Part shown: positions 1-8,860 of the stretch, in pieces
Position numbering within the stretch: the stretch's first letter is position 1
How the letters are laid out: each line of letters opens with the position of its first letter
Assembly (NCBI RefSeq): GCF_900142915.1
Contig: NZ_FRCM01000006.1
Coordinates: 323,503-387,502 of the forward strand
DNA from: Mucilaginibacter sp. OK098
GTDB lineage: Bacteria > Bacteroidota > Bacteroidia > Sphingobacteriales > Sphingobacteriaceae
DNA length: 64,000 nt
Reading direction: 5' to 3'
Position numbers and translations under genes: made by a program
The notes under the pieces: generated by a model
Told to the model about the DNA's origin: nothing
Databases searched by the model: none
Seen by the model: only the letters and a program-made list of their open reading frames with translations

Positions 1-229
1 CGGTAAGCCATGGAATTAATTCTTTTGAATAATGCCATGCCCCCTCACTATGTCCTAAAGCATGAATTTTGAAACTGTCCTTACCCAAATAAGCTGAATC
101 AGGTGGATCCAGGCAAACCACTTCTCCAAATACATCCATGTTGCGTAAGTCCTTATCAATATTACGGACTCCCTGTGAAGGGCCGCCACTTACAGGGTTC
201 ATACTATCTATTATATGGAGAATATTCAT
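1..229 (-). CDS. Glycosyltransferase family 4, N-terminal part (cut by window edge)
   Basis: The open frame runs from an ATG at 229 leftward off the window; 76 codons are visible. The visible protein starts MNILHIIDSMNPVSGGPSQG, the usual opening of a GT-B glycosyltransferase: a first beta strand followed by a glycine-rich loop after a proline, which contacts the acceptor or donor. The VVCLDPP segment fits the third strand of that fold. It lies 43 bases after the stop of the preceding GT4 gene and on the same strand, so it continues the polysaccharide operon. Sugar specificity cannot be read, and the catalytic C-terminal half lies outside the window. Confidence 0.75.
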   Translation of the reverse strand, partial: MNILHIIDSMNPVSGGPSQGVRNIDKDLRNMDVFGEVVCLDPPDSAYLGKDSFKIHALGHSEGAWHYSKELIPWLT

Positions 230-272
230 AATCGTATATAGTTATTCTTTTTAATTGCCAGCTATACTCTAT

Positions 273-1286
273 TTATAAGTTACCCGAACAGACCTGTTTA
301 TATAATTCATAATACATACCGGCAATTTTATTAGCATCATATTTAAGCCTGTTTATTTTACCGTTGCAAATTAATTTTGCTCTTAATGAATCATCATTAA
401 TTATCTTCATAATTCCCGAACGAATATCTTCAGTATTAAAAGGGTCTACAAGCAAAGCTGCGTTACCGGCCACCTCCGGCATTGAAGAAATATTGCTGGT
501 AATTACAACTCTTTCAACAGCATTTGCCTCAACTATTGGCATTCCAAAACCTTCAGATGTGGATATAAATGTCAAAATATCACATTCCCGGTATTTTTCC
601 AGGATTCTTTCGTTGGATATATTGTATTCATTTGAGTAGTCAATATTACCATCAAGTAAGGCAGTCACATACTTGTCAGGCAATTTTCCAACAATGGTTA
701 AATGGCAGTTGATGCCTTTAATGGCTTCAATTAATCTTAATAAGTTCTTGTTATCACCGGTGCCAATGTGCAATATTACAGGCTTTTCTCTATTAAATTC
801 CTTTGGATAGGGCTGGTAAATAGGGCTTACAGCAACAGGAATTACGTGGATCTTTTCAGACAGGATCCCTGTATAAGATATAATTTCACTCTTCGTAACT
901 TCTGAAACGGCTGTTATCAGCGTGGCTTTTTTTACAGGCGCCGAGAGATATAACCACTGAACTATTTTTTTTGAGATCCCCGTTTTCCTTAACATCATTC
1001 TACAATCATGGATAGTTAGTATTACCCTGTTCCTGTTCATAAAAAGATTAAGAAAATGAGTTTCGCCGGTAATATGATTAACGTCCCTCTTCTGGCGTAA
1101 TGCCGCCTGTATAATATTTATAAATTTACTGTAATAACCATCGTTCAAACATTTGGATATATAAACCCTGGATTCAATTTTATCCGACAACCGTTTTCTA
1201 ACATCATCAAAAATGAATTCAAGGCTAAAACTAAATCCTTTTCGGGGCTTACGTTGAAAATAGTTAACTCTAATTTTATTATCCAT
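273..1286 (-). CDS. Glycosyltransferase family 4
   Basis: A 337-residue cytoplasmic protein predicted to transfer a sugar from a nucleotide donor onto the growing lipid-linked repeat unit. The C-terminal half shows the GT4 pattern: VILHIGTGDNKN at about 170-181 (donor domain start) and EGFGMPIVEA at 245-254, whose two glutamates (E245, E253) form the EX7E motif that holds the nucleotide sugar. This is followed by SSMPEVAGNAALLVDP, the usual GT4 ending. Length is typical. It sits near the distal end of the right-to-left operon, but a 499-base gap and an opposite-strand gene separate it from the Wzy-like gene, so it may need its own promoter. The substrate is unknown. Confidence 0.88.
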   Translation of the reverse strand: MDNKIRVNYFQRKPRKGFSFSLEFIFDDVRKRLSDKIESRVYISKCLNDGYYSKFINIIQAALRQKRDVNHITGETHFLNLFMNRNRVILTIHDCRMMLRKTGISKKIVQWLYLSAPVKKATLITAVSEVTKSEIISYTGILSEKIHVIPVAVSPIYQPYPKEFNREKPVILHIGTGDNKNLLRLIEAIKGINCHLTIVGKLPDKYVTALLDGNIDYSNEYNISNERILEKYRECDILTFISTSEGFGMPIVEANAVERVVITSNISSMPEVAGNAALLVDPFNTEDIRSGIMKIINDDSLRAKLICNGKINRLKYDANKIAGMYYELYKQVCSGNL

Positions 1287-1785
1287 TAGCAGTGCATTGT
1301 CGCCGGGTTTCTAACCTATTAAAAAACTTCTTACATCTATTATCTATGCTATTGGTTTCGCTTTTGAATTGCATCTATAGAGGCAATTGCTTAACCAGGC
1401 TCTCATTTAAACTAGTCTTAAGTCAAATTTGTCTTTTTCTGACTTAGAACTTAAGACTTTTGACTCAAGACTAAGTGTCAATCCATATATGACGCTACAC
1501 TAGTATCCTCATCAATTTTTCGTTATATTCAAGCAAAAAACAACATGATTTCCATCAAAAAAGCACAATGAAATTATTGCCAGTAAACAGTCCTTAAATT
1601 AATAATAATAATGTATAATTAATTGTTTATTATTATATTTTCAATCAATAACCATTTTTACTACAATAGAGGCATTTATAACGAAAATTTTAAACTTCTT
1701 TACACTGAAGGTTTGATCATGTGAGGATCAGTAACAGCATTTATAACTTATTCGCAACTAATAATTACAATAATTCTTAAAAGCT
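1287..1785. other. Gene-free spacer between divergent genes, with degenerate inverted words
   Basis: No open frame worth calling was found. The region separates a minus-strand glycosyltransferase from a plus-strand methyltransferase, so it should hold promoters for both; no clear TAnnTTTG box with a TTG partner was found. At 1414-1476 the word AGTCTTAAGT recurs in direct and inverted form several times (AGTCTTAAGT at 1414, ACTTAAGACT around 1449, GACTCAAGACTA at 1462). This resembles the short degenerate intergenic repeats seen elsewhere in this window. The rest is about three-quarters A+T. Confidence 0.5.
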
Positions 1786-2592
1786 ATGAAACGTGTATAC
1801 CTTGAAAACAACTGGAAAGAAAACTGGAAGTATTCTTATCCATACGATCTCCTTGAAATCTATAACGAAAAGAAAGAAAATTTAGGCTATGCCTACGCGT
1901 ATGAGATAAGACGCGACAGCACCATAGCACTAATAAAAAGTGTTATAAACAAAGGCGACACCATTTTAGATGTAGCAGCAGCACAGGGGAATTTCTCCTT
2001 AATTCTGGCCGAAGCTGGTTATAACGTAACCTGGAATGACATAAGAGAAGACCTCTCTGAATATGTGGAAATGAAAAGAGAAGCCGGAAAAATTGAATAT
2101 AAGCCCGGCAATGCCTTTGAAGTACAATTTGATAAACTTTTTGATTTAGTGCTGGCTACGGAAATAATTGAACATGTGGCTCACCCCGATGAATTTCTTT
2201 CAAACCTTGCCAGGTTGGTTAAACCCCAGGGGTATGTAGTGATTTCAACACCGTTGGGATCATACTTTAAAAATAAGCTTCCGAAGTTTAGCGAATTTGA
2301 TGATCCAAGTATTTTTGAATCAAAACAGTTTGGCCCAAACTCCAATGATCATATATTCCTTTTTCACCTGGATGAAATCCCGGCGCTTGCAAAAAAAGCT
2401 GGGTTGGAGATAGTTTCTATAAAATATCACACTAATTCTTTAACCAACGGGCACATTAAATTAAGCCCTTTATTAAAGCTATTGCCTAAAAAGCTTGTGT
2501 TTAGTATTGAAGCGTTAACACAGAAATTTCCGCTATTTATTGGCAAACGCATCCATACCAATTTTGCAATACTTTTTAAAAAAATTGGATAA
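1786..2592 (+). CDS. Class I SAM-dependent methyltransferase
   Basis: A 268-residue soluble enzyme of the Methyltransf_11/23 type. Motif I is LDVAAAQGNF at 61-70 (SAM-binding; the usual first Gly is replaced by Ala), the acidic end of strand 2 is in WNDIRED, and FDLVLATEIIEHV at 119-131 is motif II with the following helix, then STPLGSY as post-motif III. The family methylates sugars, lipids or small molecules; inside a polysaccharide locus an O-methyl decoration is the obvious guess. It is transcribed against the operon, preceded by a 499-base AT-rich spacer, and ends 22 bases from the convergent Wzy-like gene. It is therefore probably an independently acquired unit. Confidence 0.82.
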   Translation: MKRVYLENNWKENWKYSYPYDLLEIYNEKKENLGYAYAYEIRRDSTIALIKSVINKGDTILDVAAAQGNFSLILAEAGYNVTWNDIREDLSEYVEMKREAGKIEYKPGNAFEVQFDKLFDLVLATEIIEHVAHPDEFLSNLARLVKPQGYVVISTPLGSYFKNKLPKFSEFDDPSIFESKQFGPNSNDHIFLFHLDEIPALAKKAGLEIVSIKYHTNSLTNGHIKLSPLLKLLPKKLVFSIEALTQKFPLFIGKRIHTNFAILFKKIG

Positions 2593-2614
2593 AAATTTCG
2601 GCTAATTTTTTAAA

Positions 2615-3991
2615 TTATTTTCCCTGAGGGGGCAATACAGTATCTTCTTTTGCCTGGTTTTTTGTTGACGCGATGGAAAGGCCGGCGGCAACTATGCTGA
2701 AGCCCAAACCTGTTGGCTGGCTCCATTGCCCCTGGGGCAGGGTTAAAAGACAAAAACTTAATAACATCCAGGGTAAAATATCACCTATAGACAGCCTCCT
2801 ATAACTTGCAATTGCAATTTTAACGCTAACGCTTATTCGAATTACAATAGCTGCAAGGCCTAAAACAATTCCTAATTCGCCAATCAATCTGCCCCACTCT
2901 CCCTCTGCAACCAAAAACTGATTCTTACCTACAAGCAATGTACTTCCAACATTAGTGCCCATACCTATCCCGTACCCAAAAAACGGGAGCTGACCTGATG
3001 AATAAATTGCTCCAAGAAGTCCACCGACATAACGGTCGCCAATAACCCCTTTTAAACCTCCTTCGGTTTCATTTGCGCTTGTAAAACGCGCAACAAAAGC
3101 ATCAGATGCCGTTTGAAAAAGGCTTAACTGGCTAAGTAAAAAAAAGACAGTTATAATACTTATTGAAGCAATAATTAAACGCCCCATGTATTTAGGCTTT
3201 CGGGAAACTGCTAACATTGCAAAACCAAGTGTAATAGCTATGGTAAAAAAAAGTCCACGACTAATTGAAAGCGGGATTGACATTAATAATGAAAATGATG
3301 CAACTACTAATAGTGACTTGCTGATGTACTTATTTTGGTTGAGCCAAAAGTAAATTATAAAACAAGCAGCATAGCCAAAAAAAAGAGAGGTCCCATTGGT
3401 AAAAGAAAATGTTGCCGGCGGCCTAAGGTAACCTAAAGCACCACTAAATCCAGCTCCTGCCATATCGCCGCCAACACCCCTGTTAACCCAGGCTGATTGC
3501 GGGCTGTAGAACTGGAGCATTATTAATAGAGTCATGGGTATGGTTAACCAAACCAAAAATCTTCCAATTTTTAATACATCCTCCCTGTCAAATACACTGC
3601 CGATAACAAATATAACCGGGAAATGAACTAGGAGTGTCCGGACGCCAAATAAAGCCACGAAAAAATTCCCATGTCCCAATAAAATAGCGGCAAAAAACCC
3701 AACCATACTTACTGCAAACATGGCGGTAATAAAAAAGTTTAGCTTTAAAAAGCCATGCTTCCATGCCATAAAAAAAAGCCATATCGCCACCGGATCGCGG
3801 ATCAGCAAAAGGGGCGTTGCTAAACCCGGCAATACCCATTTCCTTAATGCTCCTTCAAATATCAGCAGGACAAAATACACCCATACACCTTTTTTAAGCT
3901 GGTTTAATGCCTTAACTGTTGTGGCTCCGCCCAGTTCAGGCAAAACTACTTGTGTGCTAGTTTGTACCGAAGTGTTGTATGATGTGTTCAA
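2615..3991 (-). CDS. O-antigen ligase/Wzy-like polysaccharide polymerase
   Basis: A 458-residue integral membrane protein with about ten to twelve hydrophobic helices and a large loop around residues 280-340, the layout of Wzy polymerases and O-antigen ligases, which work at the periplasmic face on undecaprenyl-linked units. The FEGALRKWVLPG start of the first helix and the glycine-rich loop FGYGIGMGTNVGS are typical of the Bacteroidota EPS polymerase-like group. The start is TTG at 3991: an in-frame stop lies just upstream and the next ATG (residue 75) would remove the first helices. The stop of the upstream GT4 gene is 21 bases away. It is the only polymerase candidate in the visible locus. 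Confidence 0.78.
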   Translation of the reverse strand: MNTSYNTSVQTSTQVVLPELGGATTVKALNQLKKGVWVYFVLLIFEGALRKWVLPGLATPLLLIRDPVAIWLFFMAWKHGFLKLNFFITAMFAVSMVGFFAAILLGHGNFFVALFGVRTLLVHFPVIFVIGSVFDREDVLKIGRFLVWLTIPMTLLIMLQFYSPQSAWVNRGVGGDMAGAGFSGALGYLRPPATFSFTNGTSLFFGYAACFIIYFWLNQNKYISKSLLVVASFSLLMSIPLSISRGLFFTIAITLGFAMLAVSRKPKYMGRLIIASISIITVFFLLSQLSLFQTASDAFVARFTSANETEGGLKGVIGDRYVGGLLGAIYSSGQLPFFGYGIGMGTNVGSTLLVGKNQFLVAEGEWGRLIGELGIVLGLAAIVIRISVSVKIAIASYRRLSIGDILPWMLLSFCLLTLPQGQWSQPTGLGFSIVAAGLSIASTKNQAKEDTVLPPQGK

Positions 3992-4012
3992 TATTTATAT
4001 TTAAAAATTCCT

Positions 4013-5260
4013 TTACTCAGATAACGCTTTTATTGAATCGATAATATTCTTTCCATAATTCTCCCAGGTGTAAGTTTGCGCATGTAGTTTTGCCTTTGCA
4101 CTCATACGGGGTATTTCGTCCCTGTTTTCTAAAAACCATGTTATTTTTTCAGCAATACATTCCGGCGAACGGATCGGGATAAGAAAGCCGGTTTCGCCTT
4201 CAATAATTAAGTCTTCACCGCCGGTATTTGGTGTTATTATAATTGGCAAACCCTGGCTCATCGCTTCCTGCATTACCAAAGCCCTGCCTTCAACAATGGA
4301 TGGAAGACAAAACACGTCACAGGTACGCATTAAAGCCAATACTTCTTTGTGCGGCCTCCCCGGTTCATATGCAAATCCGGCATATTCGTTCCTGTAAAAT
4401 TCAATCGGCGCCTGTAATGAACCCATTACCACCAGCTCAACTTCCTTTGTATTCAGCAGCCTCATGGCAGCAAACAGATCTCCAAGGCCCTTGCGCTGTC
4501 CCATTGATCCTGCAAACAATACTCTTAAAGGCCGGTTGTGCGATCTAATCTCTTTGCTGTTATCATTGTTTGTTATTTCCGGCGTCCCAAAAGGAGACAA
4601 AACAACTTTTTTGCTAGCCGCCCAGTCTGGTATTGAATTTTTTACAAAATGCGATGGAACAACTACCATGTCAGCCAATTCTAACTCCCTGATTTTCCGG
4701 TTAAGCTTATCCTGGGAATCGCTTATCCCGCCGCCAAGTGTTGACGCCCAGGCAGGCAGGCGTTCCGCTTCTTCTAAAAAAAGTTTTCTCCCCGTTTCCC
4801 AATACGCAATTGGTAAATCGTATATACACTTAATGTTATGTTGTTTTGCGTATTTAAAAGTTTCTAACGCACCATCTTCATAGGCATATGCAGCTCTTTT
4901 AATGTTGTTATCAGTTTTTTTAAAGTTCCCGGCTACATAACTATCAAAGGTGCGATAACATTGATCAACACTAAAAATGCCCGTTTCAGATAATAACAAT
5001 GATTCTGCTTTCATTTTTTTTGAAAGGATCCGGCCGACTTCCCGCCATGGAAACATTTTGGTGTAAGGACGTAAGGATGAATCAAATTTCCTTTTTTTTA
5101 GTTCGGCAAATAATTTAACGTTAGCCAACTTATCCAACGGCGACCCGGGAAAAGCAGCAATAGAGGTAAAAAAAGCATCGAGTATCCCGGCTTCCACCAG
5201 ACTTTTTGCAACCGATCTTACATTAGCGTTTGAAGTTGGATGTGATAATGTAATTTTCAT
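4013..5260 (-). CDS. Glycosyltransferase family 4
   Basis: A 415-residue GT-B glycosyltransferase. It opens MKITLSHPTSNANVRSVAKS, with strand 1 followed by the acceptor loop. The donor domain begins at LFAGSMGQRKGLGDLFAAM, the GT4 signature with the conserved lysine that contacts the diphosphate. E-G-R-A-L-V-M-Q-E gives the EX7E motif (PSIVEGRALVMQEAM), followed by GGEDLIIEGETGFLIP. Its start codon overlaps the stop of the GT2 gene by four bases (ATGA at 5257-5260), so the two are translationally coupled. The role is transfer of one sugar of the repeat unit on the cytoplasmic side; donor and linkage are unknown. Confidence 0.9.
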   Translation of the reverse strand: MKITLSHPTSNANVRSVAKSLVEAGILDAFFTSIAAFPGSPLDKLANVKLFAELKKRKFDSSLRPYTKMFPWREVGRILSKKMKAESLLLSETGIFSVDQCYRTFDSYVAGNFKKTDNNIKRAAYAYEDGALETFKYAKQHNIKCIYDLPIAYWETGRKLFLEEAERLPAWASTLGGGISDSQDKLNRKIRELELADMVVVPSHFVKNSIPDWAASKKVVLSPFGTPEITNNDNSKEIRSHNRPLRVLFAGSMGQRKGLGDLFAAMRLLNTKEVELVVMGSLQAPIEFYRNEYAGFAYEPGRPHKEVLALMRTCDVFCLPSIVEGRALVMQEAMSQGLPIIITPNTGGEDLIIEGETGFLIPIRSPECIAEKITWFLENRDEIPRMSAKAKLHAQTYTWENYGKNIIDSIKALSE

Positions 5261-6270
5261 TGGACGGCCTGTTTTTTTGTTAAATTTAACAGCATGTTTT
5301 TACCAAAGCCCTTTATTTTACTATTAAGTTTATAATAAGACTCCGGAAAAACTCCATAACCATTTTTATACAACCAAACAAAAAACCGGCTTTTTTTTGT
5401 GTCCGAAAGCTCTAACAGCGCTGTAATTAACGGTATTTTTTCCTGGTCGGTATAGATACTCCATCCCAGGCAGTTTGATTGGTTGATCGCAAATTTTTCA
5501 CGCGCGCTTTTTACAACAGCTAAATTCCATCCCCTGGTTTCAAATGCCGGTTCAATTACTTCATCAAAGATACTCCTTATCCCATCAATTTCTTCCAGCT
5601 TCCTTTTTTGCCGCACCTTACCGGTATCCGTCCATACTCTATAACTTGCCAGTACCTTTTCAGAATACAGGTTTCCGTACCCGGCTGCAGCTAATTGTGC
5701 CGATAAATAATAGTCCTCGGCAAAATTTATCTTAGAGGAAATATACCCAACTGTCTCTAGTGCTTTTTTTCTAAACATAATAATATTAGCGGTCACTCTA
5801 TAACCGCTTAATGACGCCTTTAAAGCAACCTCGCCATTCACAAATCCCGATTTACGGATCAACTTTCTTTCTTTTAAAAAATTGTTGTTTTTATCAATCT
5901 CATTAACGGCGGCGTGCGCATATCCAGCCTCCGGATATTTGTATAACTCTTCAGATAATAGCTTGATATAATCAGGCGACAATAAATCATCAGAATCAAG
6001 CCTGATTATAAAGTCACCGGTTGCTTGCCTTAAACAGAAGTTGGTGTTTTTAGAAATTCCAAGATTTTGGGGTTGATTTATTACTTTAAGAATGCTTATT
6101 TCTTCGCTTAATTTATCAAGAGTTTCTTTGGTACCGTCAGTACTGCAATCATTTGAAACAATTATTTCGAAGGGTGATACTGTTTGATTGAGCGCACTTC
6201 TTATAGATTGTTCAACAAAAAGCTCCTGGTTAAAAGTTGGAATACATACAGAGATCCTTAAATTGCTCAT
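5257..6270 (-). CDS. Glycosyltransferase family 2
   Basis: A 337-residue GT-A glycosyltransferase. The N-terminus ISVCIPTFNQELFVEQSI with VSNDCSTDGT is the nucleotide-binding strand-loop of family 2, and RLDSDDLLSPDY carries the D-x-D-D metal/nucleotide motif. A further HAAVNEIDKN and SAQLAAAGY segment matches the acceptor-binding region. No membrane helices are visible, so it is a soluble or peripheral inverting enzyme. It sits 30 bases after the acyltransferase-3 gene and overlaps the next GT4 by four bases. The substrate is not predictable from sequence. Confidence 0.9.
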   Translation of the reverse strand: MSNLRISVCIPTFNQELFVEQSIRSALNQTVSPFEIIVSNDCSTDGTKETLDKLSEEISILKVINQPQNLGISKNTNFCLRQATGDFIIRLDSDDLLSPDYIKLLSEELYKYPEAGYAHAAVNEIDKNNNFLKERKLIRKSGFVNGEVALKASLSGYRVTANIIMFRKKALETVGYISSKINFAEDYYLSAQLAAAGYGNLYSEKVLASYRVWTDTGKVRQKRKLEEIDGIRSIFDEVIEPAFETRGWNLAVVKSAREKFAINQSNCLGWSIYTDQEKIPLITALLELSDTKKSRFFVWLYKNGYGVFPESYYKLNSKIKGFGKNMLLNLTKKQAVQ

Positions 6271-6300
6271 AAAATATTTTGATGTTTTAAATCGCCTGCG

Positions 6301-7476
6301 TTAGCCCTTGCTGTTAAAAAGGTTCTCTTTTACATCTGTAAATTTCACTTTCAGATAATCAAAATAATTGGAATTAAATAAACCAGCCACAAAATTCCTC
6401 CAAAATGACACTCTCCATTCAGTAATTGTAGCAATAAAATAAACAGCGATAGTAACTGATAATATCAGGCAAAGTTGATGTAAAGTATTGGCTTTGTTAT
6501 AAGGGAAGAGAAATGCAAACAGGAACAACAATGGAACATGAAATAAATAAAGCGTATAGGTACAATTGCCAACAGTTTTTATGGAGTGAAATAACTTTCC
6601 CAGCCCTCTATTTGATAAAAAGTTAGAGAGAACTTCGGAAATGCCAAAAAAAGAGTAAATATTTACCGCAACCAGGATACAAAAAATATAATCATTCCGA
6701 TAATTCCAGGAAAAGAATAAGTTGGTACCCAAAAGCCTGTCGCCCTTAACTATGATAAAGGGAAAGTGTCCGGGGAAAAGCATGTTAAAAAAAATCAAAG
6801 CGAGTGTTACTAAAAAAACCACACCCGAAATTTTTGCGCCAATCAATTTATTTCGTGAGCAATAATATAACAAACTCCCGGCAAGCCACGCAGGAAACAG
6901 TATCAAAATCTTAAGCCCTGCTAGCAGCGCTACAAGAGTAAATACTATGAATTTATATTTCCTTTTAATAAGGAGTATACTACCCATTAATAAATAATAA
7001 AAAAACTCATAATTGACAGACCAAAATGGCCCGTTAAATGGTGGTGTGCTACATAAATTCCATGACTGCGTCATGAACATTAAATTCACTAAAAAACGTA
7101 TAAATAAATGATCCCCACCTTCAATATCTGCTATTGCCGCATGTTTAAAATAAACCATAAAGGCAAAAACAAAATATGTAAATATTAAAGAAGGAATTAT
7201 TACTGAATAAAGCCTTCCAATACGCGCAATTAAAAATGTTTTGAAAGTTAACCCCGGCCTACTTGCAGACATGGTTATCAAAAACCCTGACAAAACAAAA
7301 AAAACGATTACAAAAAAATGAGCGGCATTATAGGATAACCAAAAATTCGACCTGTTTCCCGGAACAAAAAAGGCCTGTGTATTACCAATTTTTTCGGACG
7401 AAAAATGATAAATAAAAACGTACGTAGCCGCAACAATTCTAATAACTTCTAAATATGCAGAACTTACTTTATTCAT
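6301..7476 (-). CDS. Acyltransferase family 3 membrane protein (polysaccharide O-acylation)
   Basis: A 391-residue protein with about ten transmembrane helices. The opening AYLEVIRIVAATYVFIYHFS carries the arginine and histidine typical of acyltransferase-3 helix 1, the histidine being the proposed catalytic residue. FWSVNYEFFYYLLMG is the conserved family segment around the fifth helix. Members move acetyl or other acyl groups across the inner membrane onto extracytoplasmic sugars. One of three such genes within 5 kb. Weakly similar in layout to the proteins at 7808 and 9985 but clearly diverged, so not a recent duplication. Confidence 0.87.
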   Translation of the reverse strand: MNKVSSAYLEVIRIVAATYVFIYHFSSEKIGNTQAFFVPGNRSNFWLSYNAAHFFVIVFFVLSGFLITMSASRPGLTFKTFLIARIGRLYSVIIPSLIFTYFVFAFMVYFKHAAIADIEGGDHLFIRFLVNLMFMTQSWNLCSTPPFNGPFWSVNYEFFYYLLMGSILLIKRKYKFIVFTLVALLAGLKILILFPAWLAGSLLYYCSRNKLIGAKISGVVFLVTLALIFFNMLFPGHFPFIIVKGDRLLGTNLFFSWNYRNDYIFCILVAVNIYSFFGISEVLSNFLSNRGLGKLFHSIKTVGNCTYTLYLFHVPLLFLFAFLFPYNKANTLHQLCLILSVTIAVYFIATITEWRVSFWRNFVAGLFNSNYFDYLKVKFTDVKENLFNSKG

Positions 7477-7807
7477 GTTCGCACTTGTTTGTAATTACGC
7501 CTGGATTAAACTAATGTTTATTTTGTTTAATGGAAAAATTAAGACACTAGTAAATAAGCTAAATCAATGGTAAATGATGTTGTTACTCAAACCGAAGATA
7601 CAAAGAATATCCTATTTTAAAAAATTCAATTACAATTAACGTCGAAATGAAGAAAAAAACGATAAAAAATTATATTTAAACGCTTATCATGTTAAAAAAT
7701 GTTTAATTATTCGTTAGTTATGATACAAATATCGAAATTGCAACAAATAATGCGTAGCTTTATGAGAAGTTACCTGTGTTTTTTGTGTTTATGAATAATA
7801 TAATAGC
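7477..7807. other. Intergenic spacer between divergent acyltransferase genes
   Basis: 331 bases, strongly AT-rich, with no usable open frame. It must supply promoters for the plus-strand acyltransferase and possibly an internal promoter for the distal minus-strand part of the operon. No TTG-N19-TAnnTTTG match was found; the nearest is TAGCTTTA around 7753 with no well-placed partner. Confidence 0.4.
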
Positions 7808-8857
7808 ATGAAAAGAATAAAAGGCCTCGACTCTGTTCGATTTATTTGCGCATTAATTGTTTTATTTGGACATTTCGGATTTCCTTTTATTACTTTGTTA
7901 AGCAAGACCAGCGGCAATGCTTTTTTAAAAATTATCGCGATTACAATTTCTTTGGCCTTTAATGGACCGGCCGCAGTGATTATCTTTTTTATAATCAGTG
8001 GCTTTTGTATTCATTATCCTTTCAGAGACAGTAAAACTATTAGCTTACCGCCATATTATACAAGGCGCCTGTTACGGATTGGAATTCCCGCTTTAATTGC
8101 TTTTGCGTTATCTTATATACTGAAGATTGAATTAAAACCACCGGAGTTCGGAGTTTTCTGGAGTATATTTTGTGAGATAGCTTATTACCTGATTTACCCC
8201 GTCCTATTCTATATCAGCAAAATCGTCAAGTGGAGATACATGATTTTGGCGGCCTACATTATATCATGGCTGCTTATATTCACTCATCTAGATATTTTAA
8301 AAAACGGGCATAATGGCTATCCTGTATTTGGGTCATTAAATTGGGTTATAGGATTGCCTTGCTGGTTACTGGGATGCTGGCTTTCAGTAAATTATCTAAG
8401 ATTCAGGAGTATATCCACAAACAGGATTTGGATCATGAGGTTATGTATAATATCATTTTTTATAATCCTTAACATTGTTAGGTTTCATGTTCACCTGTTT
8501 ATTGCCAGCAACTGTATCACTTTAAATTTATTTGCATTAATAGCCTGTGCCTGGTTAGGATTTGAAATAATGCATTACAAGGTAAAAGAACCACCTCGGA
8601 TTTTAGAATATAGTGGTAAATGGAGTTATTCATTATACCTTACACATCCGGCAACAAGCGGATTCCTTGTTTACATTGGTTTTGGAGCGTTAATGAGCAA
8701 ATATGTGGGCTTGTTACTTATTATATCACTAATTTTTGCATATCTTTTTTATCTTATTATAGAAAAGCCATCGCACAGGTTTAGCATCTTTATTAGCTCA
8801 AGGTTTTCAAAAAAGCCACAGCCATCTTTAGCTACCGTTAAAGGTGTTGAGCAATAA
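7808..8857 (+). CDS. Acyltransferase family 3 membrane protein, reverse orientation
   Basis: A 349-residue, roughly ten-helix protein. KRIKGLDSVRFICALIVLFG followed by H is the classic acyltransferase-3 opening (GLDxxRxxxA...H), and FWSIFCEIAYYLIYPVLFY is the mid-protein signature; it ends with a basic tail. Predicted to acylate an exported polysaccharide or lipid. It is the only acyltransferase of this locus on the plus strand and stops 3 bases short of the stop of the convergent GT9-like gene, so no terminator fits between them. Orientation and the AT-rich upstream spacer suggest separate acquisition and separate control. Confidence 0.87.
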   Translation: MKRIKGLDSVRFICALIVLFGHFGFPFITLLSKTSGNAFLKIIAITISLAFNGPAAVIIFFIISGFCIHYPFRDSKTISLPPYYTRRLLRIGIPALIAFALSYILKIELKPPEFGVFWSIFCEIAYYLIYPVLFYISKIVKWRYMILAAYIISWLLIFTHLDILKNGHNGYPVFGSLNWVIGLPCWLLGCWLSVNYLRFRSISTNRIWIMRLCIISFFIILNIVRFHVHLFIASNCITLNLFALIACAWLGFEIMHYKVKEPPRILEYSGKWSYSLYLTHPATSGFLVYIGFGALMSKYVGLLLIISLIFAYLFYLIIEKPSHRFSIFISSRFSKKPQPSLATVKGVEQ

Positions 8858-8860
8858 TTA

